Shown: piece by piece, positions 1 through 6,251 of the stretch | Layout: each line of letters starts with the position of its first letter | Numbering within the stretch: position 1 is the first letter of the stretch | DNA from: Microscillaceae bacterium | GTDB taxonomy: Bacteria; Bacteroidota; Bacteroidia; Cytophagales; Microscillaceae | DNA length: 7,831 nucleotides | Reading direction: 5' to 3' | NCBI GenBank assembly: GCA_003449595.1 | Contig: DMHB01000022.1 | Coordinates: 1-7,831 of the forward strand | Program-made: the position numbers and the translations under genes | The notes under the pieces: model-generated | What the model was told of the DNA's origin: nothing | The model's input: the letters and a program-made list of their open reading frames with translations, nothing else | Database searches by the model: none

Positions 1-42
1 TGCCCTTTTCGGACAGCCTCTTAAAAAAGGCTTAAAAGCATT

Positions 43-504
43 TTAATCAAAAAGAAGTGGTTTCTCTTCGCCGCCAGCCGGTAGGATTTCAATTAGTTGG
101 ATATCGAAAACGAGATCTTTTCCTGCCAAAGGGTGATTGGTGTCTAAAGTTACCGCATCGCCTTGAATAGCTGTAACACTGGCCGGCATCGAGTAGCCAT
201 CGCTGTATTCGATGTAAATTTGGAGGCCAATCTGCAAGTTCATATCAGCAGGAAACTCATTTTTAGGCACTTGGAAAATACGATCTTGCTCTATTTGTCC
301 ATAAGCGTCATTTGCCAAAATAGAGGTTGTTTTACTTTCGCCTACTTGCATACCCAATACGGCTTGTTCAAACCCTTGAATCATCATCCCTTGGCCTAAA
401 GTAAACTCTAAAGGTTCGCGGTTGATAGAGCTATCAAAAACAGTATTGTCGGTCAGTTTACCGGTGTAATGCACTTTTACGGTATGGCCATTGGATGCTT
501 TCAT
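43..504 (-). CDS. FKBP-type peptidyl-prolyl cis-trans isomerase, SlyD/FkpB-like, no metal-binding tail
   Basis: A 153-residue cytoplasmic prolyl isomerase; no signal peptide is visible. The N-terminal FKBP half shows VHYTG (residues 11-15), FDSS (23-26) and the glycine-rich GQGMMIQGFEQAVLG segment (37-51). AYG (67-69) leads into an insert-in-flap chaperone region (about 70-117), and NHPLAG (123-128) followed by a beta strand closes the FKBP fold. NHPLAG plus the insert is characteristic of the SlyD/FkpB branch, which combines prolyl isomerisation with chaperone activity. E. coli SlyD is longer and ends in a His/Cys-rich nickel-binding tail. This protein stops soon after the fold, at about FkpB length, so a role in nickel delivery is unlikely. 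The start is an ATG at 502-504 with an A/T-rich leader. The gene lies 75 bp downstream of the permease gene on the same strand and may have its own promoter. The family call is firm; the choice between slyD and fkpB is not. Confidence 0.93.
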   Translation of the reverse strand: MKASNGHTVKVHYTGKLTDNTVFDSSINREPLEFTLGQGMMIQGFEQAVLGMQVGESKTTSILANDAYGQIEQDRIFQVPKNEFPADMNLQIGLQIYIEYSDGYSMPASVTAIQGDAVTLDTNHPLAGKDLVFDIQLIEILPAGGEEKPLLFD

Positions 505-540
505 AATCTTGAATGAATTTTTAAAAGTGAATGATGAATT

Positions 541-571
541 TAAATGTACTAAAACAATTACAAAAAAGCAA
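541..571 (-). promoter_or_regulatory. Possible Bacteroidota-type promoter for the FKBP gene
   Basis: Read on the minus strand, TTG (plus 569-571) is followed after 20 nt by TACATTTA (plus 541-548). This matches the Bacteroidota consensus TTG-N19/20-TAnnTTTG except for the last base of the -7 element. It would give a leader of about 30 nt before the ATG at 504. It lies wholly in the gap after the permease stop codon. The region is A/T-rich, so a chance match is possible. Confidence 0.35.
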
Positions 572-579
572 AAAGGGGA

Positions 580-1800
580 TTAGCTGAACCGAATGGCTTG
601 TATGGGTTTGATGCGCAATATCAACAAAGTTGGTAAGATGAGCACAAGGCTGACAAGGAAGAACATCAATGCGTTGACCCCTAATATGGTTTGAAGACTC
701 CAAGCAATGGGGACATAGCTCAAATAATAGTTTTCTACATCGAGCGGTATAAGTTTGAAAAAATACTGAACTGCGCACAGGCCAATCCCTAAACTATTGC
801 CCCACAGCATTCCCCGGCCCAACAAACGAAGACCTTGCAGGATGAAAATACGCCTTATTTGCCAGTCTGCCGCGCCCATTGCTTTCAACAACCCAATGGT
901 TTGCACCTGTTCCATAATCATAATCAGCAAGATAGCCGTCATATTGAAACAGGCAACCAATAAAATGAGCGTTAGAAAAATATAGACATTGTTATTCAAC
1001 AAAAGTAGCCAATCAAAAATATCGTGGTGCTTTTCGACCACCGATACTACATCCATATCGTGTTCCATGGCTTGCTTTACTTGAGCTTGTGCTTCGTGTA
1101 GCTGGGTAAAATCTTTGGCAAAAACTTCATACCCATCTACCAGCGTATCGGCCCACAGGTTAAGCCGTTGGATAAGCGCCAAATCGCCTACCATTAGCTT
1201 GTCATCAATGCCTTCCATCCCGGTTTGATAAATTCCCGAAACCACCAGAGCACGCGCCCGGGGCGGATCTTGCACAAAATACATCATCAATGTATCGCGC
1301 AATTTCAGTCGGAGCTTGTTAGCAGTTAGCTTGCTTACTACCACCTCGCGCGAGTAGGTAGTATCTGAAAATTCTATAAAGCGACCTTCAATGATATTTT
1401 GCTGAAAACTGTGTTGGGTATATTTTTTATCGACTCCTTTCAAAATTACGCCCAATACCTCGTCATTAAACTTAATGATGCCGGGTTTGAACCCAAATAA
1501 GTAAATGGCTTGTACTGCCGGTAATTGATCTGCTCGTTGGTACAAGGGCGCACGGGTCGAAAGGGGGCTTTGCTCGTAGGCTTCTTGGTTGTTGAGCGGA
1601 TAGACTTGCAAATGACCGCTTAGGCTGAAAACTTTGGCCTGTATGGCTTGTTGAAAACCAATCAGTACCGCATAAGCCGCAATGATGACAGTCAGGCTGA
1701 TGGCAATGCTTGCCACAGCAATTTGGGTGATTAGCTTGGAGAAATTTCCTTTTTTGTGTCGGGCTAACCGCGACGCTATCCAAAAATATAACTTAAACAA
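580..1800 (-). CDS. LolC/LolE-family (FtsX-like) ABC transporter permease
   Basis: A 406-residue inner-membrane permease of the MacB/FtsX superfamily, lipoprotein-releasing branch. It has one N-terminal membrane segment (about 24-48), a long periplasmic domain (about 50-265), then three segments (about 272-296, 320-345 and 372-396). This is the four-TM layout of LolC/LolE. IGLLKAMGA (302-310) sits where the family has its conserved cytoplasmic coupling segment, and the end PIQAIRFS matches the usual PxxAIR-type C-terminus. In proteobacteria LolCDE extracts lipoproteins from the inner membrane; Bacteroidota homologs are assigned that role mainly by similarity. No LolD-type ATPase gene is in the window. 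The first codon is TTG (plus 1798-1800). No ATG lies upstream in frame before 1881, and the next methionine is residue 172, inside the periplasmic domain. A non-ATG start is therefore needed to keep TM1. The family is sure; the exact start and substrate are inferred. Confidence 0.9.
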   Translation of the reverse strand: MFKLYFWIASRLARHKKGNFSKLITQIAVASIAISLTVIIAAYAVLIGFQQAIQAKVFSLSGHLQVYPLNNQEAYEQSPLSTRAPLYQRADQLPAVQAIYLFGFKPGIIKFNDEVLGVILKGVDKKYTQHSFQQNIIEGRFIEFSDTTYSREVVVSKLTANKLRLKLRDTLMMYFVQDPPRARALVVSGIYQTGMEGIDDKLMVGDLALIQRLNLWADTLVDGYEVFAKDFTQLHEAQAQVKQAMEHDMDVVSVVEKHHDIFDWLLLLNNNVYIFLTLILLVACFNMTAILLIMIMEQVQTIGLLKAMGAADWQIRRIFILQGLRLLGRGMLWGNSLGIGLCAVQYFFKLIPLDVENYYLSYVPIAWSLQTILGVNALMFFLVSLVLILPTLLILRIKPIQAIRFS

Positions 1801-1805
1801 ACCGC

Positions 1806-1834
1806 TTGTTAAGGTTGGTGAATGGGTAAATTTG
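1806..1834 (+). promoter_or_regulatory. Bacteroidota-type promoter for the glycosyltransferase gene
   Basis: TTG at 1806-1808, an 18-nt spacer and TAAATTTG at 1827-1834 give an exact match to both elements of the Bacteroidota sigma consensus. Transcription would begin near 1841, leaving a leader of about 40 nt before the ATG at 1882. The opposite strand of the same 81-bp gap holds a weaker candidate for the divergent permease gene: TTG at plus 1878-1880, N21, then TATTTTTA at plus 1849-1856. If both are used, the two promoters overlap back to back. Confidence 0.6.
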
Positions 1835-1881
1835 TGTAAAATTAACTGTAAAAATAACCAAAACCTATCAGCGAACTCAAT

Positions 1882-3018
1882 ATGGATTTTTTGAATGTAG
1901 TTGGGGTAGTTTGCTTAATAAGCTTGGGGTTGTTGGTGGGTTTACAAATCTGGCAGGTCGGGATTTTATGGCAACTGCCCAAGGAAACCTACCCACCTCC
2001 CTCTGTTCCGTCGCTGCCGTTTATCTCTATTTTAATTGCAGTGCGCAACGAAGAAACCAATCTGCCTATATGCTTTGCACATTTAGCTGCGTTAGACTAT
2101 CCTCCCTCACAATATGAAATTCTATGGGGCGACGATCAGTCCACCGATGCCTCCTTACATTTGTTGGAACAATTCGCTCAAAAACACCCACCTTCAAAAA
2201 TTTATGCTATCTACCCTGACTCCGCCGGACAACTTCAGGGCAAGGCCAACGTGCTGGCGCAATTAGGAGGCATAGCGCTCCGAAAGTTTCATATTGAAGG
2301 CCATTTCTTGTTTTTTACAGATGCCGATATGGCCGTATCTCCTACTTGGCTCAATGGCCTTTTACAAGGCTTTGAACCCAACGTTGGCATTGTAACAGGC
2401 TTTTCGCTCATCCAAAGCCAAACTATTTTTCAACATTGTCAAGCTTTAGACTGGGCGTCGGCCTTGGGAATGATACGGGTTGCCGAAGTATTGCGACAAC
2501 CCATTACTACGATGGGCAACAATATGGCGGTGCGCCGCGAGGCTTACGAGGCGGTTGGAGGGTATGAGGCCATTCCCTTTTCTGTAACCGAAGATTTTGA
2601 ATTGTTCCGACACATCGTACAAGCCGGTTTTGGCTTTCGTACCCTTATCAACCCTTGGGTTACAGCTTACTCGGCTCCGGTGCAGAGTTGGCAAGCCTTG
2701 ATGCAGCAGCGTAAACGGTGGATGCGGGGTGCGCTACAATTGCCGTGGTTTATTGTTAGTATTTTGGTTTTGCAAGCCTGCTTTTTCCCTTTGTGGATGG
2801 GGGTTTGTTTTTGGCAATGGCCTATAGGTGCAGTAGTTTGGGCTTTGAAATGGGGGCTACAAACCATATTTTTACGCAACATACTGCGAAAAGCCAAAGC
2901 ACAAGCCCTGCTGCCTTATGCATGGATGTATGATTTTTGGGCAGTCTTTTTTACAATTGGCTTAGTTGTGTCTGCCCGATTGCCCGGAAAGCTGCATTGG
3001 AAAGGCAGACAATATTGA
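1882..3018 (+). CDS. Membrane-anchored family 2 glycosyltransferase
   Basis: A 378-residue GT2 (GT-A fold) enzyme that transfers a sugar from a nucleotide donor. An N-terminal membrane helix (about 5-30) precedes the catalytic domain. Motifs in order are the beta-strand start ISILIAVRNEE (48-58), nucleotide-binding DDQSTD (84-89), metal-binding DAD within FTDADM (147-149), acceptor-site TED (236-238), and QQRKRW (275-280), which fits the Q(Q/R)xxRW motif of processive or lipid-acceptor GT2 enzymes. Hydrophobic segments follow at about 288-310, 312-330 and 345-365, so the active site should face the cytoplasm next to the membrane. The layout resembles cellulose/hyaluronan synthase-like and ceramide glucosyltransferase-like enzymes. 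The neighbours give no clue to donor, acceptor or polymer, so no gene name is offered. It starts at an ATG behind its own promoter and is divergent from the permease gene. All key motifs are intact. Confidence 0.92.
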   Translation: MDFLNVVGVVCLISLGLLVGLQIWQVGILWQLPKETYPPPSVPSLPFISILIAVRNEETNLPICFAHLAALDYPPSQYEILWGDDQSTDASLHLLEQFAQKHPPSKIYAIYPDSAGQLQGKANVLAQLGGIALRKFHIEGHFLFFTDADMAVSPTWLNGLLQGFEPNVGIVTGFSLIQSQTIFQHCQALDWASALGMIRVAEVLRQPITTMGNNMAVRREAYEAVGGYEAIPFSVTEDFELFRHIVQAGFGFRTLINPWVTAYSAPVQSWQALMQQRKRWMRGALQLPWFIVSILVLQACFFPLWMGVCFWQWPIGAVVWALKWGLQTIFLRNILRKAKAQALLPYAWMYDFWAVFFTIGLVVSARLPGKLHWKGRQY

Positions 3019-3027
3019 CAAACTGAT

Positions 3028-3058
3028 TTACAAATCCGATTGACATTTTTTACTTTTG
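3028..3058 (+). promoter_or_regulatory. Promoter for asd
   Basis: TACTTTTG at 3051-3058 is an exact TAnnTTTG -7 element. The matching upstream element is imperfect: TTA at 3028-3030 in place of TTG, with a 20-nt spacer. It lies in the 102-bp gap after the glycosyltransferase stop codon and would give a leader of about 55 nt. This suggests asd is transcribed independently, although no terminator is visible between the two genes, so read-through is also possible. Confidence 0.5.
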
Positions 3059-3120
3059 TAATTGATATACCCAATATAAAGCAAAACAATACATCTATTT
3101 ACACTTAAAATCCTGAAAAA

Positions 3121-4143
3121 ATGAAATTAGCTGTCGTTGGTGCAACCGGACTTGTAGGACAAGAAATGTTGCGTGTGTTAGAAGAAAGAAATTTTCCGGT
3201 GGATGCGTTTTATGCCGTAGCGTCCGAAAAATCGATAGGCAAGATCATCCAATTTAAAAATAAAGAATACAAGGTTGTAAGCGTGGACGAAGCCATCGCC
3301 GCGCGCCCCGATTTTGCTATTTTTTCTGCGGGTGGTAGCACTTCTTTGGCGCTTGCTCCCAAGTTTGCCGAAGTGGGTACTATTGTCATCGATAATTCTT
3401 CGGCTTGGCGGATGGATTCTACGAAAAAATTAATTGTGCCTGAAATCAATGCCCACGTACTGACCTCCGAAGATAAAATCATTGCCAATCCCAACTGCTC
3501 GACTATTCAAATGGTCGTAGCGCTTAACCTGCTTCACAAGCATTTTCAAATCAAACGCATCGTGGTTTCTACTTATCAATCTGTTACAGGCACCGGCAAA
3601 AAAGCTGTCGAGCAAATGATGCAAGAGCGCAACCAAGGCAGTGCGACTGAAATGGCCTATCCACACCGCATCGATTTGAATATTTTGCCCCATATCGATG
3701 TGTTTTTAGACAATGGCTACACCAAAGAAGAAATGAAAATGGTGAACGAGACCAAGAAAATTTTTGGTGATGAAAGCATCCGCGTAACTGCTACCACTGT
3801 GCGCGTTCCGGTGATTGGAGGGCATTCCGAGGCGGTCAACATCGAGTTTGCACAGGCGTTCCAACTGCCTCAAGTGTTAGATTTGCTACGGCAAACGCCC
3901 GGTGTAATTGTAGAAGATGATGTTCAAAATGCGCGCTACCCTATGCCCAAAGATGCCCACGGCAAAGATGAGGTGTTTGTAGGACGTGTGCGCTTAGACG
4001 AAACCCAGCCCAACACGCTAAATATGTGGATAGTAGCCGATAATCTCCGCAAAGGGGCAGCTACCAATGCCGTGCAAATTGCTGAATACTTGTTGACCCA
4101 ACCTTGGTTGAATACCGGTGCAACTAAGTCGGCAGTTATATAA
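3121..4143 (+). CDS. asd: Aspartate-semialdehyde dehydrogenase
   Basis: This enzyme reduces L-aspartyl-4-phosphate with NADPH to L-aspartate-4-semialdehyde. That is the branch point for lysine/diaminopimelate, threonine and methionine synthesis, so it also feeds the cell wall. The 340-residue length is typical. GATGLVGQ (7-14) is the Rossmann nucleotide-binding loop and DNSSAWRMD (91-99) is a family signature. NPNCST (123-128) carries the catalytic nucleophile Cys126. Gln153 lies in TYQSVTG, and VRVPVIGGHSEAVN (227-240) supplies the substrate-binding arginine and the general-base histidine His235. DNLRKGAATNAVQIAE (307-322) is the conserved C-terminal cofactor/dimer segment. The gene appears monocistronic, with its own promoter and a 94-bp gap before the pspA-like gene. 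Nothing is missing or unusual. Confidence 0.97.
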   Translation: MKLAVVGATGLVGQEMLRVLEERNFPVDAFYAVASEKSIGKIIQFKNKEYKVVSVDEAIAARPDFAIFSAGGSTSLALAPKFAEVGTIVIDNSSAWRMDSTKKLIVPEINAHVLTSEDKIIANPNCSTIQMVVALNLLHKHFQIKRIVVSTYQSVTGTGKKAVEQMMQERNQGSATEMAYPHRIDLNILPHIDVFLDNGYTKEEMKMVNETKKIFGDESIRVTATTVRVPVIGGHSEAVNIEFAQAFQLPQVLDLLRQTPGVIVEDDVQNARYPMPKDAHGKDEVFVGRVRLDETQPNTLNMWIVADNLRKGAATNAVQIAEYLLTQPWLNTGATKSAVI

Positions 4144-4156
4144 TTTTTCTAACAAG

Positions 4157-4194
4157 TTTTCGTATTTGATGTAGATTTTCGTATTATTACGTAG
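4157..4194. repeat. Two-copy direct repeat upstream of the PspA-family gene
   Basis: TTTTCGTATT occurs at 4157-4166 and again at 4176-4185, an offset of 19 bp. Each copy is followed a few bases later by GTAG (4171-4174 and 4191-4194). Two helix-phased copies of a 10-bp word directly upstream of a stress-type gene are a plausible tandem binding site for a regulator. The second copy would overlap the -33 region of the candidate promoter. The region is A/T-rich, which raises the chance level somewhat, but both copies contain the rarer TCGTATT core. Confidence 0.5.
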
Positions 4195-4207
4195 TTCTTT
4201 AGTTTAG
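4178..4207 (+). promoter_or_regulatory. Weak candidate promoter for the PspA-family cluster
   Basis: TTC (4178-4180), a 19-nt spacer and TAGTTTAG (4200-4207) each differ from the Bacteroidota consensus TTG / TAnnTTTG by one base. A start near 4213 would give a leader of about 25 nt. The imperfect match would suit a promoter that needs an activator or an alternative sigma factor, but it could also mean that the real start lies elsewhere in the 94-bp gap. Confidence 0.3.
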
Positions 4208-4237
4208 TCATCAAACATTCAAAACAAAACAATTTTT

Positions 4238-4909
4238 ATGGGAATTTTCGGCAGAATATCTGACATTTTCAAAGCAAATGTCAACGATGCGCTGGATAAG
4301 ATGGAAGATCCAGAGAAAATGATCAAGCAAATGGTGATTGAAATGCAAGAAGCCATTGCGAAAGCAACCTCTGCATTAGCAACTGCCATGGCGCAAGAAA
4401 AGAAATTAGAGCGTGATTATAATAACCTTGTACAAGGTGCTTCTACTTGGGAAGGAAAAGCAGAACAAGCTTTGAAGGCTGGCAACGAAGAGTTGGCGCG
4501 CAAAGCCTTAGCTGAAAAAGCACGCCTCGACCAACAAGCTGCACAGTACAAGCAGATGTACGAAAGCGCTGCGGCTACTACAGCGAAGCTTCGCACACAA
4601 GTTGAGCAACTGAAAGGCAAACTCAACGAAGCCCGTATGAAAGAAAGCACGCTCATCGCTCGTAACCAAGCAGCCAAAGCGCAAACTCAAATTGCCAAGC
4701 AAGTGGGCAACTTTGATGCAAGCAGCACTTTTGCAAAATTTGATAAGTGGGAACAAAAAATCATCAAAAACGAATCTGAAGCCCAAGCTTTCACAGAACT
4801 GGCCGAAGGTGGCTCTACAATGAACGATGAGTTCAAACAGTTAGAGCAAGGTGTGCAAGTAGATGATGAATTAGCTAAACTGAAAGCAAAATTAAACCCT
4901 GGACAATAA
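4238..4909 (+). CDS. PspA/IM30 (Vipp1) family membrane-stress protein
   Basis: The 223-residue length matches E. coli PspA closely. The N-terminus MGIFGRISDIFKANVNDALD is the usual amphipathic membrane-binding helix, followed by the family's DKMEDPEKMIKQM segment (20-32). Most of the rest (about 25-190) is long coiled coil, rich in Ala, Lys, Glu and Gln and nearly free of proline. Family members are bacterial relatives of ESCRT-III: they polymerise on damaged or stressed inner membranes and limit proton leakage. No PspF-, PspB- or PspC-like gene is in the window, so regulation must differ from the enterobacterial system. It is the first gene of a same-strand cluster: the YbjN-like gene starts 5 bp after its stop codon, and a GIDE-like membrane protein follows. 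The start is an ATG with an A/T-rich leader. The family call is firm; whether it acts like PspA or like Vipp1 is open. Confidence 0.94.
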   Translation: MGIFGRISDIFKANVNDALDKMEDPEKMIKQMVIEMQEAIAKATSALATAMAQEKKLERDYNNLVQGASTWEGKAEQALKAGNEELARKALAEKARLDQQAAQYKQMYESAAATTAKLRTQVEQLKGKLNEARMKESTLIARNQAAKAQTQIAKQVGNFDASSTFAKFDKWEQKIIKNESEAQAFTELAEGGSTMNDEFKQLEQGVQVDDELAKLKAKLNPGQ

Positions 4910-4914
4910 TACCT

Positions 4915-5361
4915 ATGCCAAAATTTGCAATACTCAAAGAAGGAGTCAATGAAGCATTGATTTCTGAAACCAAAGGAAAAGTAGAAAAGTATATTCAGGA
5001 GCTTTTCCACGACTATGAAATCGTAAAAATCGATGATTATTACACTTTCACCTTTGGCACTATTTCGGTTACCATCGAAGTATTACCTTGGCACTCTGAA
5101 GATGTCTTGGTAAAAGTATATTCCTATTTGGCCGAAAACATCGAAATCGCAGGTGCCCGTGCCGAAGCTTTGCTTAATTTGAACTCACGCATATCTTTCG
5201 GAAGTTTTGGAATTACCTTCGAGAAACAAGCTGTTTTCGTGTACTCTTTAGCAGGTAAAAACTTAGACCTCAACGAGTTCCAAGCGGCTGTTCAAATGGT
5301 AGCTAAAACCGCCGACGAGTTTGACGAGATTATCAAAAAAGGTGAAGCGATTCCAGTATAA
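4915..5361 (+). CDS. Small YbjN-like / secretion-chaperone-fold protein
   Basis: A 148-residue soluble acidic protein with no signal peptide or membrane segment. The pattern is an N-terminal helix (about 18-31), beta strands (about 33-71, including DYYTFTFGTISVTIEVLPW), a helix (about 78-90), more strands (about 92-112, with FGITFEKQAVFVYSLAG), and a long C-terminal helix (about 117-141). This alpha/beta order and the late strand-turn-strand followed by a long helix resemble YbjN and type III secretion chaperone-like domains, which usually act as dimeric binding or adaptor modules. No catalytic residues stand out. It begins 5 bp after the PspA-family stop codon, so the two are very likely co-transcribed and may be translationally coupled. 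A role as partner or adaptor of the PspA-family protein is inferred from position only. The fold assignment is by eye and moderate. Confidence 0.6.
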   Translation: MPKFAILKEGVNEALISETKGKVEKYIQELFHDYEIVKIDDYYTFTFGTISVTIEVLPWHSEDVLVKVYSYLAENIEIAGARAEALLNLNSRISFGSFGITFEKQAVFVYSLAGKNLDLNEFQAAVQMVAKTADEFDEIIKKGEAIPV

Positions 5362-5388
5362 TCGACCGATTTACCCCATTTCACTGAT

Positions 5389-6162
5389 ATGAATATTGTT
5401 ATCGGTATCATATTGATGGCTGCTGGCGTGGTGCTCTATTTCGCCCGCCAGCGAAGCCTCAATAACGTAATGAACATCAAATACCACGAAACCTCTTCCA
5501 TTGCCGAATTGCTCGAAACTTACCAACCCATTCAACAAGAGTTGGGCAAAGGAAATTTCAGCCAAATGGTTGAACTCAAGGGCGTGGGATCTTCCAACAA
5601 CCCTATTAAAGCAGAGCTAAGTGGCGATTCTGTGTTGTACTACAAAGCAGAAGTGGTGCGTCAGTATGAGGTAACTGTACAACGAACCGACGACAAAGGC
5701 AACCGCTACACCGATCGCGAAACGCGCTATGACACAGTATCTTCTAATGAGCGCTTTGCGCCTATTTTGTTAGATGACGGCACCGGCGGCAAAATTAAAG
5801 TTGACTTGGAAGGGGCAAATATCATAGCCCAGAAAAACTTGGATGTGTTTGAGCGTGAACTACGCCAAGGTTTTCACATATCTTTTGGAGGCAGCGACTC
5901 CCATACCATTGGTTATAAATACACAGAATATGTAATTCCAAACAATGCTCGACTATACGTATTGGGCGAAGCAGCCGACCGTCGTGGCGATTTGGCGGTG
6001 ATTAAGCCTGCCGAAGACAAAAATCCTTTTATTGTTTCTACCAAATCAGAAGAAGAGCTTATCAGAAGCAACGAAAGTACGGCTCTTTGGACGATGGTGG
6101 GTGCCATCGCTGCTGAAATTGGTGGCATCGGTTTTATTATCAGTTATTTCTTCCAAAAATAA
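5389..6162 (+). CDS. Two-TM membrane protein with a GIDE/MUL1-type (BAM) domain, no RING finger
   Basis: A 257-residue membrane protein. A hydrophobic helix at 2-18 and another at about 233-254 flank a soluble domain of about 210 residues. The domain carries features expected of the GIDE family: a leader with YQPIQQELGKGNFSQMVELKG (about 45-65), a strand region LYYKAEVVRQYEVTV (83-97), APILLDDGTGGKIKVDLEGA (124-143), and above all EYVIPNNARLYVLGEA (180-195), which matches the E-x-x-I-P-x(4)-YVLG signature. In eukaryotic MUL1/GIDE/MAPL this domain lies between two TM helices of a mitochondrial membrane protein that also has a cytosolic RING ubiquitin ligase. Here the chain ends just after TM2, so there is no RING and no basis for ligase activity. 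The gene starts 27 bp after the YbjN-like gene and is the last of the cluster, directly before a strong terminator. The fold assignment is fairly confident; function is unknown. Confidence 0.75.
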   Translation: MNIVIGIILMAAGVVLYFARQRSLNNVMNIKYHETSSIAELLETYQPIQQELGKGNFSQMVELKGVGSSNNPIKAELSGDSVLYYKAEVVRQYEVTVQRTDDKGNRYTDRETRYDTVSSNERFAPILLDDGTGGKIKVDLEGANIIAQKNLDVFERELRQGFHISFGGSDSHTIGYKYTEYVIPNNARLYVLGEAADRRGDLAVIKPAEDKNPFIVSTKSEEELIRSNESTALWTMVGAIAAEIGGIGFIISYFFQK

Positions 6163-6193
6163 TAAAGAACCCGCTTTTACTTCTCGGAAGGGT

Positions 6194-6236
6194 TTGGATT
6201 GACTTGTCGTAGGACTAAGTCAATCCAATTTTTTTT
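6194..6236 (+). terminator. Strong rho-independent terminator of the PspA-family cluster
   Basis: TTGGATTGACTT (6194-6205) and AAGTCAATCCAA (6217-6228) form a perfect 12-bp stem. GTC/GAC inside the loop can extend it to 15 bp around a GTAG tetraloop with one bulged T. Eight T residues follow (6229-6236). It lies 31 bp after the GIDE-like stop codon. The minus-strand dismutase gene ends at 6252, so the same hairpin sits between convergent genes, but on that strand no T-run follows it. A smaller imperfect hairpin (AACCC at 6168-6172 with GGGTT at 6190-6194) directly precedes it and shares one base with its left arm. Confidence 0.93.
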
Positions 6237-6251
6237 GCTTAATGCACCTTT

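Noticed and set aside
15..46. Short inverted repeats AGCCT...AGGCT (15-32) and TTAAAA-GCA-TTTTAA (32-46) after the FKBP gene, possible terminator
   Set aside because: The stems are only 5-6 bp, one is purely A/T, and no T-run follows on the minus strand. The second overlaps the stop codon. Too weak to call.
505..579. Similar words GAATGAATTT and GATGAATTTA upstream of the FKBP gene as a regulatory repeat
   Set aside because: Short, imperfect and A/T-rich; expected by chance in such a leader.
580..1800. Complete LolCDE lipoprotein-export system
   Set aside because: Only one permease is present and no LolD-type ATPase gene is in the window, so the system cannot be claimed from this sequence.
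4238..4909. Classical enterobacterial phage-shock (pspF-pspABC) operon
   Set aside because: Only the PspA-family protein is present. The following genes are not PspB or PspC, and no sigma-54 activator or clear -24/-12 promoter is seen.
5389..6162. Bacterial E3 ubiquitin ligase, as automated naming of the GIDE domain would suggest
   Set aside because: The chain has no RING finger or Cys/His cluster; the similarity is to the membrane-flanked domain only.
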